The notes: generated by a model not told the origin, from the sequence alone. Shown: positions 1 through 10,577, numbered from the stretch's first letter. The stretch is 34,493 bases of DNA from Kiritimatiellia bacterium (GCA_029939545.1 JAOZSS010000001.1:4747-39239); one strand, 5' to 3'. Made by a program: numbers and translations.

Positions 1-2
1 GC

Positions 3-599
3 CCGGTCGACATTCTGATAAACGGCGCCGGGGGCAACCATCCCAAGGGAACGACGTCGATGGAGTTCCTGACGAAAGAGGTGCTCGCACAGACTGATTC
101 CGACGCCACATCCTTCTTCGATCTCGACGCGGACGGAATCCAGTTTGTGTTCAATCTCAACTTTCTCGGCACACTGCTGCCGTCCCAGGTGTTTGCGCGC
201 GGCATGGCGGAGCGGGGCGGGGGGGTCATTATCAATACCTCCTCTATGAATGCATTCACGCCCCTGACCAAGATTCCGGCGTACAGCGGAGCAAAGGCGG
301 CGGTCAGCAACTTTACACAGTGGCTGGCGGTACACATGTCGAAGGTCGGCATCCGGGTGAATGCGATTGCCCCGGGATTCTTCCTGACCGACCAGAACCG
401 TTCGCTTCTGACCAACGAGGATGGATCGCCGACAGAACGCGGAGGCAAGATTATCAGTCAGACGCCTCTGGGCCGTTACGGCACCCCCGAGGAACTGGTA
501 GGAACGCTGTTGTGGTTGGTGTCAGATGAAGGGGCTGGGTTTGTGACGGGAACGGTGATTCCGGTGGATGGAGGGTTTGCGGCCTTCAGCGGAGTGTAA
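3..599 (+). CDS. SDR-family oxidoreductase, 5'-truncated by the window edge (D-mannonate oxidoreductase-like)
   Basis: Open frame continues upstream of the listed ATG ([22 protein letters not shown]...). SDR signatures NxAGG, YSGAK, and C-terminal [17 protein letters not shown]. Confidence 0.85.
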   Translation, partial: PVDILINGAGGNHPKGTTSMEFLTKEVLAQTDSDATSFFDLDADGIQFVFNLNFLGTLLPSQVFARGMAERGGGVIINTSSMNAFTPLTKIPAYSGAKAAVSNFTQWLAVHMSKVGIRVNAIAPGFFLTDQNRSLLTNEDGSPTERGGKIISQTPLGRYGTPEELVGTLLWLVSDEGAGFVTGTVIPVDGGFAAFSGV

Positions 600-812
600 C
601 GCTCCGGGCAGGGCGAGGGGCTCTTGGCTGGGGAGCGTGGAATACCACGCTCAAGGCCTACGGGACCCTTACCTCTCGGCTCGCTGGTTGGTTAATGAGC
701 GGCCATTGAGTGTGTCGTTGGCCCCGCCGACTGGATGGTGGGGGTATGGGAAGAAACTCCGCATGACTTGTTTTGGGTATATGAGAAAAAGAAGATAAAG
801 AAAGGGAGTAAC

Positions 813-2267
813 ATGAAAGACAAAGCAGATATCGGATTGGTGGGGTTGGCGGTGATGGGGGAGAACCTCATCCTGAATATGGAGAGTAAGGGGTTCACGG
901 TGGCGTGCTTCAACCGCACAGTCAACAAGGTGGACGCCTTTATCACTGGTCGCGGTGCCGACAAGAACTTCATCGGCTGCCACAGCGTCGAAGAACTCGT
1001 AAACAGTTTGGAACGGCCGCGCAAGGTCATGATGCTGGTTAAGGCGGGCGCGCCGGTCGATGCGTTGATCGAACAGCTTCTACCCTACGTTGAGAAGGGT
1101 GACGTCATTATCGACGGCGGTAACAGCCATTACCCCGACACCATTCGCCGTTACGAGATGTTGAAGAAAAAGGGCATCCTCTATATCGGCACGGGTGTAT
1201 CCGGCGGCGAGGAAGGCGCCCTGTTGGGTCCCTCCATCATGCCCGGCGGCAGCCCCAAGGCGTGGCCGGAGGTGAAGGAGATCTTCCAGGCCATCTCGGC
1301 CAAGGCCCCGGATGGCTCGCCCTGTTGCGAGTGGGTGGGCAAGGATGGCGCCGGCCATTTTGTCAAGATGGTCCACAACGGCATCGAGTACGGCGACATG
1401 CAGTTGATCTGCGAAGCCTACCATATCATGAGCCAGGGTCTCGGCATGACGGCCGACGAGATTCAGAAGGTCTTCGCCGAGTGGAATGAAGGCGTGCTGG
1501 ATTCCTACCTGATCGAGATCACCCGCGACATCCTGGCTAAAAAGGATGATGACGGAACACCGATGGTGGATGTGATCCTCGATACGGCCGGCCAGAAGGG
1601 CACCGGCAAGTGGACCTCACAGGCTGGACTCGATCTCGGTGTGGGCATTCCGCAAATTGCCGAGGCGGTGTTCGCGCGCTGCCTGTCGGCCATCAAGGAA
1701 GAGCGCGTGGCGGCATCCTCGAAGCTGCGTGGTCCGCGGGTCAAATTCCGCGGCGACCGCGAGAAGTTCATTGAGCAACTCCGGGATGCGGTCTACGCGT
1801 CGAAGATCTGCTCCTACGCCCAGGGATACCAACTCCTGCGTGCCGCGTCTGAAGAGCACGGCTGGAAGCTCAACTACGGCGAGATCGCGCTGATGTGGCG
1901 CGGTGGCTGCATCATCCGGGCGCAGTTCCTGGATGAGATTCAGAAAGCTTTCAAACGCCGGCGCAAGTTGCCCAACCTGCTGCTCGCGCCATACTTCAAG
2001 CGTGTGGTGCGCCAGGCCCAGCGTCCGTGGCGCAAGGTCATTCAGTCCGCCGTCAAGCTGGGCATTCCAATCCCGGCGATGAGTTCGGCGCTGAACTACT
2101 ACGACTCGTATCGTTGCGAACGCCTGCCGGCCAACCTGCTGCAGGCCCAGCGCGACTACTTCGGCGCCCACACCTACGAGCGCCTGGACAAGCCGCGCGG
2201 CGAATTCTTCCACACCAACTGGACCGGCCGCGGCGGCACAACATCCGCCTCGACGTATGTCGTATAG
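813..2267 (+). CDS. gnd: 6-phosphogluconate dehydrogenase, decarboxylating
   Basis: MKDKADIGLVGLAVMGENLILNMESKGF, GVSGGEEGALLGPSIMPGG, KMVHNGIEYGDMQLICEAY and RAQRDYFGAHTYER...FHTNW are typical of 6PGDH. ATG at 813 preceded by AAAGGGAG; the upstream ORF extension (735) is probably untranslated. Confidence 0.97.
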   Translation: MKDKADIGLVGLAVMGENLILNMESKGFTVACFNRTVNKVDAFITGRGADKNFIGCHSVEELVNSLERPRKVMMLVKAGAPVDALIEQLLPYVEKGDVIIDGGNSHYPDTIRRYEMLKKKGILYIGTGVSGGEEGALLGPSIMPGGSPKAWPEVKEIFQAISAKAPDGSPCCEWVGKDGAGHFVKMVHNGIEYGDMQLICEAYHIMSQGLGMTADEIQKVFAEWNEGVLDSYLIEITRDILAKKDDDGTPMVDVILDTAGQKGTGKWTSQAGLDLGVGIPQIAEAVFARCLSAIKEERVAASSKLRGPRVKFRGDREKFIEQLRDAVYASKICSYAQGYQLLRAASEEHGWKLNYGEIALMWRGGCIIRAQFLDEIQKAFKRRRKLPNLLLAPYFKRVVRQAQRPWRKVIQSAVKLGIPIPAMSSALNYYDSYRCERLPANLLQAQRDYFGAHTYERLDKPRGEFFHTNWTGRGGTTSASTYVV

Positions 2268-2281
2268 AGAGAAGATCGTCC

Positions 2282-3358
2282 TTGAAAAAGCTGTTGAGCG
2301 TATGTCTGGCCGCTGTATTGGTGCCGCTTGCCTACACAAGTGGCGCCGATGCTCCGGCCGCTGCCGCGAAACCGGCGGCTGAAAAGAAAGCCGAGAAGAA
2401 GAATCCCAATCTGCGCATCTGGAAGAGTGTCAGCGGAGCAGTGATCGAAGCAGAGTATGTGGAAAGCAAGTTCGGCAAGGTAGTACTTCGTGGCCTCGAC
2501 GGAAAGAATCTGACAATTCCTCTGCACCGCCTGGTTCCGAAGGATCGAGCGTGGATTAAGGAAAAGGTGGCTATACAATCGGGTCCTGTCACCGTCAAGG
2601 AACCCAAGGCCCCGAACAAACTCCCGGTCTTCTCGGGAGGAAAGCTGCACAACTACCATGCGGGTTATTCTGCAAAGAACTTCGACGCCTTGGTTGACGA
2701 GAATGGAAATATTCTCATCCACCTGAAGGACAAAGGCAAGCGAGTGGGGAAACCCATAACGTACGGGCTGCGCTGCTACTACATTGACACCTCCATTACC
2801 ACGCCCGCACACACCGGCCGGCCGATCGCGAAGCTGTCCTACGTTCCACAGCCGAAAGTTCAGCCCGACCAGATAACACTTTGCGGGCTACTCAGAGATC
2901 TTGTGTCGTTTAATATCACATTTGAGTTCAGCGAGAAGGGGATCAAGTCTTCGGGCTACTGCACAGACCCGTCGGATATCAGGGACAAGACCACCTTTCG
3001 TCTGGGTGCGAGCGTGCCGCCATCTCACAACTTTACTAACGATGATTCTATTGAGAAACGCGCAGAAATTCTAAAGGGCTGGCGCGTCGTGGCGGATACG
3101 GTTGCGGGTAAGAAAAGAGAGTTTGAGTATTCTGACTCCATCCAGGGCATGGGTGTTTCAGCTAAGACCATCCGGGTGGCAGCACCTGTTTATGGCAGTC
3201 GGCGGGTCCGCTTCACTGCGGGAGACGAAGACGCGGCACCCCTACGCCCTTATATCTACCCCGGATATTGCCCATGGCAGGGCTACTTTGTTGGCATGTA
3301 TAAGAAGGAACAGGGCGACCGATCGGCCAAGATCTCATTCAGCATGCTGGTCCAGTAG
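2282..3358 (+). CDS. Secreted protein with SHD1-like domain, unknown function
   Basis: In-frame TTG at 2282 gives a signal-peptide-like N-terminus (LKKLLSVCLAAVLVPLAYTSGA). RIWKSVSGAVIEAEYVESKFGKVVLRGLDGKNLTIPLHRLVPKDRAWI resembles the SHD1 domain of PVC secreted proteins. The ORF-track start at 2027 overlaps gnd and is unlikely. Confidence 0.7.
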   Translation: MKKLLSVCLAAVLVPLAYTSGADAPAAAAKPAAEKKAEKKNPNLRIWKSVSGAVIEAEYVESKFGKVVLRGLDGKNLTIPLHRLVPKDRAWIKEKVAIQSGPVTVKEPKAPNKLPVFSGGKLHNYHAGYSAKNFDALVDENGNILIHLKDKGKRVGKPITYGLRCYYIDTSITTPAHTGRPIAKLSYVPQPKVQPDQITLCGLLRDLVSFNITFEFSEKGIKSSGYCTDPSDIRDKTTFRLGASVPPSHNFTNDDSIEKRAEILKGWRVVADTVAGKKREFEYSDSIQGMGVSAKTIRVAAPVYGSRRVRFTAGDEDAAPLRPYIYPGYCPWQGYFVGMYKKEQGDRSAKISFSMLVQ

Positions 3359-3373
3359 AGGGTCTGCGCACCA

Positions 3374-4060
3374 CTAGAACGTGTAGCCCAGGCCGAGGGT
3401 GAGAACGGGGTAGAGTGTGTAGTCCTCTACCTCATCCTCCAGCTCATCTGCCTCGTTAGCGAGTGCGGCATTGAGCTGACTCTGCCGCGAGCCATCTGTG
3501 GCCGTCGCCGTGAGCGACACATTCGCGCTGCCCTGCAGCATGACGCCCAGGTCGAATACAAAGTGCCAATGTGACCCTTCCTTGGCTGCATTACCCCAAC
3601 CGATACCTGCGTACGGCGCGAAAGAATCGAAGTTAACTTGGCCATCCAAGCTCTGGACTTCGTAGTCCTCGTCGTCGATTTCGATGGTGTCGCCCGCGGT
3701 CACGGTCAGGCTGGCTTCGTTACCATTGTAGAACGCACCGGCCGACAGGCGGAAGCCGCCACCCCAGGGATGCCAATCGAGAAGTGCACCTAGCGACATA
3801 AGGTCGAGTGTCACCTCGATCTCATCGACCACTTCGTCGATATCTTCGTCGTCCTCATCGAACTCGTAATCATCATACGTGTAGCTGAAGTAGTTGCCCG
3901 ACAGCCGTACATTGACCTTCTCGCCCAAGCCGAGCGTGAGATCCATGCCTATGCCAGGCGTACCGACTTTAAGGCTCAAGCCTGAATCTCCCCACGCCGC
4001 TTCTGCACCCATCACCAGCGCCAATAGTATGGCACACACACATACAATACGTTTCACCAA
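3374..4060 (-). CDS. Outer-membrane beta-barrel-like protein
   Basis: 228 aa with signal peptide (MVKRIVCVCAILLALVMGAEAAWG), alternating beta-strand pattern and terminal aromatic (LGLGYTF). Confidence 0.65.
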   Translation of the reverse strand: MVKRIVCVCAILLALVMGAEAAWGDSGLSLKVGTPGIGMDLTLGLGEKVNVRLSGNYFSYTYDDYEFDEDDEDIDEVVDEIEVTLDLMSLGALLDWHPWGGGFRLSAGAFYNGNEASLTVTAGDTIEIDDEDYEVQSLDGQVNFDSFAPYAGIGWGNAAKEGSHWHFVFDLGVMLQGSANVSLTATATDGSRQSQLNAALANEADELEDEVEDYTLYPVLTLGLGYTF

Positions 4061-4226
4061 CGACCTCCCTCTTTTGTTTTCCCGCGCCCAATAGCTTCCG
4101 CGACCGGGAGCGGCCTATTTTTCTCCACGTGTAACGGCCCGTCCGTTCCAGCAGCTGGCTCCGCACAGCGACCCACCTAAAAGCGAGATGGTCAGCAGGA
4201 GGAGCAATGCTTTACACTGATGGTTT

Positions 4227-7200
4227 ATGTTGATCATGGAGAGGATTATCATGGACCGAAACCGTACTGCCCGCAAGCTTCGAAGGGTCCTTCCTGCGCT
4301 GCTGGCTGCGCTGCTGCTTGGATACACGCTGACCTGCGCCGCCGCCCCGAAACCGCCGAAGCTCCTGGATCGCAAGAATGTTGTGGCCGCCGCCTCGGAA
4401 ATTACGACGGAGCTCTATCCCAATGCCGACGATGTGGTCGTCGATGAGTACATCCACACCGTCTACAAGGAAGACGGCACCTACCAGACGTGGGACGATG
4501 AGTATATCAAAGTATTGACGGAGAAAGGCAAGCGCAGTCACCAAACCGTCTCGCGCTACTACACACTGCCTTACGGGACCGTTGAAGTAACAGACTTGGC
4601 TGTGATCAAACCTGACGGCACAGTCGTGGATGTGGATGTAACGGCCAACAGCCGGATCATGGTGAATCCAAGCCAGATGAGCGCCAACATCTACAACCCC
4701 AACAGCAAGATCCTGCGCCTGGGTGTACCGGGACTGGAAATCGGCGACCTGCTCCACATCCGCGCATTCCGCGATACGGTCAAGGCGCGCGTACCGAACA
4801 CCTGGAGCGACTACACCGTTCTTGAATACACGGCCCCGATTGCCCATATGCAGATGGAGGTGCGTGGCCCCAAAGACCTGCCCCTGGCCAATATCCGCCT
4901 TTATGATGCCGTGACCAACTCGGTATCGTTCTCCGAGACCTCTTCCCTGCGCAACAAATGGTACCGCTGGGAAGTGCGCGATGTGCCGCGCATGTACCCG
5001 GAACCCAACATGCCGACACTCCACACCGTGGTCCAGCGCCTGTTGATCAGCACGATCCCGGACTGGGAAACCATCTCGCGCTGGTACTGGGAACTCTCTC
5101 TACCCCATCTCGACGCCGTGACGCCGGAGATGGAGGCGAAGGTTGTTGAGCTGGTTGAGGGTGTGAGCGACCGGACAGAGAAGATCGAACGCCTCTTCAG
5201 GTTTGTCTCACAGCAGATCCGGTACATGGGCATTACCACCGAGACCACCGCGCCAGGCTATGAGCCGCACGATGTGAATATCACGTTTGGTAACCGCTAC
5301 GGCGTCTGTCGTGACAAGGCCGCCTTGCTCGTGGCGATGCTGCGCCTGGCCGATCTTCCCGCTTATCCTGTCCTGATCCATGCCGGACCGCGCAAAGATG
5401 AGGAGGTCCCGCAACCTTTCTTCAATCACGCGGTCGTCGCCGTCGGCAACGATGACGGATCCTACACGCTGATGGACCCGACGGACGAGAACACGACTGA
5501 GATCTTTCCTTCGTACCTCAGCTACATGAGCTATCTCGTGGCGCATCCGGAAGGGGAGGGGCTGCGCACCTCGCCTGTCGTGCCGGCTTCCGAGAATCTT
5601 CTCTCCATCGATACCAAGGGCAAGCTGGGTGCCAATGGCCACCTGAGCCTCTCCAGTCGGTTGACGTTCAGTGGCATTAATGACAATGCCTACCGCAGTC
5701 ATTTCACCCGACTGAAGCCGGAAGAGCGCCGACAGTTCTTTGAAGGGCATCTCAAGCGGCGTGTGGCCGGTGCTAAACTGACCGGGCTCAGCATTACCCC
5801 GCCCAATATGCTCGATACGACGCAACCGCTGGTCGTCGCGCTCGACTATGAGGCCGCCGACTACCCCATCTGCGGAGACCGCCACACGATGCTCGCCATC
5901 CCATGGCTGAGCGATAGCCTCGGCTACGCGAACTACCTGCTCGGAAGCACCGGCCTCGATGATCGCAAGTACCCACTCTATACGCGACTGACCGCCGGGG
6001 TCGAGGAGACCTTTGCAGTGGCACTGGATCCCGTCATCGCCAGACAAGCCGCCACCCCTGAAGCCTCCACCTTGTCTGCTGAAGGACTGCGCTATGCGCA
6101 GGCTTTCAGCATAACAAACAACACATTGCTCGCCACGGCCTCGTTTATGGTCGATTCCGTGGAGTTCTCAACGGAGGCCTACCAGGGGCTGAAACAACTT
6201 CTGAAAGACCGTGAGTACGAACAGCGCAAACGTGTCATGTTTGTGGATGCCACCTCAGGTCAGCCCGAGAACGATATCCGGATTCTGTCGGACGCCCTGG
6301 TTGTTGATATTGAAGACGCTTCAAGCTGGACCTCCCGGCACAAGCTCTCCAAGCAGATTGTCACCTATGCCGGAAAGAAAGAGCACTCCGAGCTGAAACT
6401 TGGATTCAACCCGGCCTGGGAAACCGTCACATTGGCCTCCGCGCGCATCGTTAATCCCGACGGATCGGTCCACACCGTCGTGGATGAAGAGATGAACGTG
6501 ATGGACGCCGGCTGGGTCGGCGGCGCCCCGCGCTACCCGCCGGAGCGGACGCTGGTGGTCAGTTTCCCGGGCGTCGAAGAGGGCAGCGTCATCACGTACG
6601 AAGTCGTGCGCCAAGTCAGCGGCAAGCCGTTCTTCTCACTGCACAAGACATTTCAGGGCTTTGACCCTATCGACGCCTCGTCGGTCACCGTTTCCGTCCC
6701 CACCAATCTGGTGCTGACGATCAAGGATGAGAGTGGCACGGACGACTACCTAGTTGATACAACCGGTACCACCACCACACACACTTGGCGCATCGGGCCG
6801 CAGGCCGCAATCAAGCCGGAAGACAACCTGCCGCCACGCTGGACATTCCTGCCGACGCTGGTTGTGTCGGCCGGTAAGTGGAAGACCTATGCGGGAGAGT
6901 TGGATGCCCGCCTCACGGCTGCCATGACCAACGCACCGGCCTGTGAGCAGAAGGCGCGTGAGCTAACGGTCGATTGCACTGATGAGATGGAAAAGGTTCA
7001 AGTCATCCGCGATTTCGTGGCCCGCAACATCCGGAGCGCGGGGCCCTGGCTGACCGCATTGCCGTGGGAGGCCATCACCCCCGCCGATACCACGCTGGCC
7101 GACGGCTATGGCAACACAACCGACCGGGCCATTGTTCTGGCCGTCATGTTGAAAGCCGCCGGGATTGCACCCGAGTATCTTCTGGCCTCGTCGTGGGCCC

Positions 7201-8051
7201 CTCGGCTCGACACGTTGAGCGAAGACCTGCTCGACACAGCGCAAAGAGGCCTCTTCACACACCTGCTCGTACGCGTGATGGATGGTCGCCGTGCGATCTA
7301 TCTGAATGAAACCGACCATTATGCCCAGCTCGGAACCACACCGTTCGAAGGTCACCCGGCCCTCGATATGGATGGACAGCTTTCCGTTATTGAGCCCGCG
7401 CGGGCGATGAAGGAGCGATCACGGGCGGACTTCCTGCTGGAGCTCGAAGCCGATGGAGACGCGCAACTCACCGCCACACGCGCCTACTACGGCATGGCGT
7501 TCGGTGCCACGCGGCGCCTATATGAAGAGATGCCGCCCGAGGAAAGGCGACGCCATTTTATGGAGCTGGTGGCCTCGCTCGCGCAGGCAGCCACGCCGAG
7601 CGGCAAGCTCGACACCGCCTTCGACACCTACCCGGGGTTTCGCTCATTCACGGTCGACATTCCGCGTTACGCCGTGCGAGAGGGCCACTACCTCTACGTC
7701 ACACTACCCGCCGGTATAGGCGACATCCTGCGCCTCAACACCGACACCCGTGACGGCGCCTTCTACCGCCGTGAACCCCAACGCACAACGGTACGCTACG
7801 ATGTGAAGCTGCCCTCCAACACCAAACAGGTCCTCCTCCTGCCACCGGAGATCGACTGGAAGGGCCCGGACGGCCTCGGCACCATCCGATTCGAGCAACG
7901 GCCCACCGACGACCCCCTGCACCTGACCCTCATGCAGGAAGTCAACCTGAACCCCGCCGTCATCCGCCCCGAAGCCTACCCCGTCCTCCTCGACCTCCAC
8001 CAACAGCTCCAGCACCCATCCGTTCGGACGATACTGATTGAACTGGAGTGA
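4227..8051 (+). CDS. DUF3857 / transglutaminase-like secreted protein with duplicated module
   Basis: 1274 aa. N-terminal DUF3857-like region (ADDVVVDEYIHTVYKEDGTYQTWDDEYIKVLTEKGKRSHQT), then a transglutaminase core (NRYGVCRDKAALLVAMLRLA, FNHAVVAV, LMDPTDE), then a second similar half. Start may be ATG 4251. Confidence 0.85.
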   Translation: MLIMERIIMDRNRTARKLRRVLPALLAALLLGYTLTCAAAPKPPKLLDRKNVVAAASEITTELYPNADDVVVDEYIHTVYKEDGTYQTWDDEYIKVLTEKGKRSHQTVSRYYTLPYGTVEVTDLAVIKPDGTVVDVDVTANSRIMVNPSQMSANIYNPNSKILRLGVPGLEIGDLLHIRAFRDTVKARVPNTWSDYTVLEYTAPIAHMQMEVRGPKDLPLANIRLYDAVTNSVSFSETSSLRNKWYRWEVRDVPRMYPEPNMPTLHTVVQRLLISTIPDWETISRWYWELSLPHLDAVTPEMEAKVVELVEGVSDRTEKIERLFRFVSQQIRYMGITTETTAPGYEPHDVNITFGNRYGVCRDKAALLVAMLRLADLPAYPVLIHAGPRKDEEVPQPFFNHAVVAVGNDDGSYTLMDPTDENTTEIFPSYLSYMSYLVAHPEGEGLRTSPVVPASENLLSIDTKGKLGANGHLSLSSRLTFSGINDNAYRSHFTRLKPEERRQFFEGHLKRRVAGAKLTGLSITPPNMLDTTQPLVVALDYEAADYPICGDRHTMLAIPWLSDSLGYANYLLGSTGLDDRKYPLYTRLTAGVEETFAVALDPVIARQAATPEASTLSAEGLRYAQAFSITNNTLLATASFMVDSVEFSTEAYQGLKQLLKDREYEQRKRVMFVDATSGQPENDIRILSDALVVDIEDASSWTSRHKLSKQIVTYAGKKEHSELKLGFNPAWETVTLASARIVNPDGSVHTVVDEEMNVMDAGWVGGAPRYPPERTLVVSFPGVEEGSVITYEVVRQVSGKPFFSLHKTFQGFDPIDASSVTVSVPTNLVLTIKDESGTDDYLVDTTGTTTTHTWRIGPQAAIKPEDNLPPRWTFLPTLVVSAGKWKTYAGELDARLTAAMTNAPACEQKARELTVDCTDEMEKVQVIRDFVARNIRSAGPWLTALPWEAITPADTTLADGYGNTTDRAIVLAVMLKAAGIAPEYLLASSWAPRLDTLSEDLLDTAQRGLFTHLLVRVMDGRRAIYLNETDHYAQLGTTPFEGHPALDMDGQLSVIEPARAMKERSRADFLLELEADGDAQLTATRAYYGMAFGATRRLYEEMPPEERRRHFMELVASLAQAATPSGKLDTAFDTYPGFRSFTVDIPRYAVREGHYLYVTLPAGIGDILRLNTDTRDGAFYRREPQRTTVRYDVKLPSNTKQVLLLPPEIDWKGPDGLGTIRFEQRPTDDPLHLTLMQEVNLNPAVIRPEAYPVLLDLHQQLQHPSVRTILIELE
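7831..8050 (+). repeat. Direct repeat copy 1: 3' end of the DUF3857 gene
   Basis: Aligns without gaps at offset 2880 to 10711-10930, about 12 mismatches in 220 nt by eye, including an identical run 7869-7954. Confidence 0.95.
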
Positions 8052-8242
8052 CGGCAGGTGTTCTTCCAAAAGGCTGGTGGCATCTTGCATTGTGTACGGA
8101 AACGTATATTTTCGTGAGTAGAGGGGGGCATGGCTGGGGGCTTTGCTCCAAGTAACTGATGGATGTAGGCAGAACTCCTTGATAGCCTTCGAGGACATCA
8201 AAGCGATAGCCGTTTCTGACTGCCCTAACCGCGAGAGTTATC

Positions 8243-9070
8243 ATGAAATATGCAACTGCGCTGCTCACAGCGATTTCCTTCATCACGTTTCAAATCCAGC
8301 CGACTGTTGCAGGTGTTGATTGCGGGAGTGACGATTTTGATGACAATATCAAGAATACGAATCTCTGGGGGACAGACCTGGACTTCGGGCCGGATGGTGG
8401 CCTTGTGGAAACCCATGGCAGACTGGAGTTCTGGGGCACTGGACCCGCTATTCGACCGTATGCATGGAGCTACCGAAGCTACGGTCGGGATTGGGAGACT
8501 ATCACCGACGTCAGTCTCGGTGACGTTCAATTGAACCAACCTGATTCCCACGTCCAGATGTTCATAGTGGCGGCGAATCGGGCAGACACCAACCTGATAA
8601 GTGGATTACCAGGTGACCACTTAGTCATGGTGTTGGATCTCTACTCCAGCACAGGTGTCGGGGCTGCTCGGACCTTCGAGGTGAATTTTCGGACGGATTG
8701 GAATGAACTTGAGCCTAGAACCAATGTCCTCACAGCGAGCGAGCAGGCAGGCCTCCGCATCAGCTTCGATGCGACGAGCAAAACCCTGACGGGGTGGTAT
8801 GACGCCAACGGTAGTGTGGGAGGTTATGATTGGACAGCCCTACGTTCGAGACAAGTTGATGTTACGGGCAGCAACTGGCAGATGACGAGCAATTCTACTT
8901 TTGCCGTGTTCGTTGGCGCGAGTTGCGAATCCTTCGATGTCACATCCAACGATCTTGTCTATGTCGACACGTTTATGATGACAGATCAAGCACGGAAACC
9001 ACTTACGGAAAGTGGATGCGTCACTGTTCAAAGGAGAGCCCGCCAAGCCTTCAGCCGTTCTCATCCGTAG
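8243..9070 (+). CDS. Secreted protein of unknown function (LamG/concanavalin-like fold possible)
   Basis: 275 aa with signal peptide (MKYATALLTAISFITFQIQPTVA). The C-terminal tail overlaps convergent fic by 20 nt and may be truncated. Confidence 0.55.
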   Translation: MKYATALLTAISFITFQIQPTVAGVDCGSDDFDDNIKNTNLWGTDLDFGPDGGLVETHGRLEFWGTGPAIRPYAWSYRSYGRDWETITDVSLGDVQLNQPDSHVQMFIVAANRADTNLISGLPGDHLVMVLDLYSSTGVGAARTFEVNFRTDWNELEPRTNVLTASEQAGLRISFDATSKTLTGWYDANGSVGGYDWTALRSRQVDVTGSNWQMTSNSTFAVFVGASCESFDVTSNDLVYVDTFMMTDQARKPLTESGCVTVQRRARQAFSRSHP

Positions 9071-10577
9071 TGGCGACGTAGCCAGCTTGCATCGCAGCCT
9101 CCATGCGCCCGATCTCTTCCCCGGTGAGCATGCTGAAGTGCGATGAGCGCTTTCGCGCAGAGAGATGTCCGTTGTTCTGCAGGCAGAAACGGATAAACAG
9201 GTCGATCTTCTGGTCCGGTAGATCCACGATCTTCTGTATCGCCGACTTGGTACGATCGTAGTTCTCGATGAAGTTCAGTTCCTCTACCAGCTCTGTGCTG
9301 ACGGTTCGATCGATGAACCGGAAGAGGGCTTCGACCTGTAGGGTCATATCCTGGTAGGCGTACCACCGCTGAACATCGTTGGTTACAGTCATTTTGCCCT
9401 GGTTGTCCAGGCTGTACTCGACAAGGGCCATCAACGGCCTGGAGAACGCTTCCAGCGATGCATCGTATTCGGCGGGATTTTTCAACATTGCCGCCGACAC
9501 TGGAAGCATCACGCCAGCCGGGCTGAATCCACACCGCGCCAGTATATTGTGAATCAGGAATCGGTGTATTCGACCGTTGCCGTCCTCAAACGGATGAATG
9601 AAGACGAACCCGTAGGCCACCGTTGCTGCATGAACCACAGCGGGGACACCGCCGCTCTCCATTGCCTTGTGGGTACCGATAAGACCGGCCATCAACTCGG
9701 ACACTGTCTCTGGTTTTGGGCAAGCGTAATGCACTTTTTCGTGCTGCCAGGAAATCGATTCCCCGACGTAGTTCTGACTCGTCCTGTAGTCGCTGTCACG
9801 GAACCGTGGGTCCACGGTCCGGTTCTGCAGGTCGACAAGTCTTTCCTTGGTGCAGAAGTCCTCTTGCTCCGCCAACTGTAGTAGCGCGATGAATCGCTCC
9901 GTTCGCGAAGATGTCGGCTTGATATGCTCGATCTCGAATGACGACTTGGTTTCCTTGGTATAGAGGTAGCTCATCGCTCGCCTCAGCATCTCCGGCGAAT
10001 AGCGAGCCACAATTTCCCTGCAACGCTCGGCCAGGTTTCTGTCTTCAAGTCGGCGCAGTGTCTCCGTCCGCCGGACGACGGGACAGAAATGGCAGTTTCC
10101 TGAGAGATTGTTGTTCACCCTCTGTCGGCGCACCTGTGGAGCGGGTGCCAGAGTGTAGTATTGGTCTGCGGCAAGAAGGTCGACGTAGTTGCCCCTATTC
10201 AGATCGGGCAGAGGCAACAGATTGCCCGTCAGGAACTCATATAGGAACCAGACCCGACGAGCGTATTTGCCGAGAGGCTTCAACTGGATGTAGCTTACGA
10301 TTTCAGATGAATCAGCAACGGGAAAAAGAGTAGCCAGAATTCCAAGGTTGATGCCGTCGTATTTCAGCGCAAACTCGAGGTGATCCCCCAACGAATCGCC
10401 TGGCCAGTAGGATGGAGGATAGATATCTGTGACGACGGCGCCCGCCGCCTCAGTGCGATGCGTACCGGAAGTTGCCACGAACGAGATGTGCCAGTTTGGC
10501 ACTACCTCAAGTGCGTAGCGTTTGACCAGTTCACCGTAGCCGGCAGGACGAATGGTCTTCTGTGATTCGGTTGTCAT
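9051..10577 (-). CDS. Fic family protein (probable AMP transferase)
   Basis: Canonical motif HPFEDGNGRIHR; upstream SSFEIEHIKP resembles a Fic auto-inhibitory helix; long C-terminal region. Confidence 0.92.
   Translation of the reverse strand: MTTESQKTIRPAGYGELVKRYALEVVPNWHISFVATSGTHRTEAAGAVVTDIYPPSYWPGDSLGDHLEFALKYDGINLGILATLFPVADSSEIVSYIQLKPLGKYARRVWFLYEFLTGNLLPLPDLNRGNYVDLLAADQYYTLAPAPQVRRQRVNNNLSGNCHFCPVVRRTETLRRLEDRNLAERCREIVARYSPEMLRRAMSYLYTKETKSSFEIEHIKPTSSRTERFIALLQLAEQEDFCTKERLVDLQNRTVDPRFRDSDYRTSQNYVGESISWQHEKVHYACPKPETVSELMAGLIGTHKAMESGGVPAVVHAATVAYGFVFIHPFEDGNGRIHRFLIHNILARCGFSPAGVMLPVSAAMLKNPAEYDASLEAFSRPLMALVEYSLDNQGKMTVTNDVQRWYAYQDMTLQVEALFRFIDRTVSTELVEELNFIENYDRTKSAIQKIVDLPDQKIDLFIRFCLQNNGHLSARKRSSHFSMLTGEEIGRMEAAMQAGYVATTDENG

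Noticed and set aside
1617-2339. 240-aa minus-strand ORF over gnd
   Set aside because: Antisense to a well-supported 6PGDH gene; no recognisable motifs.
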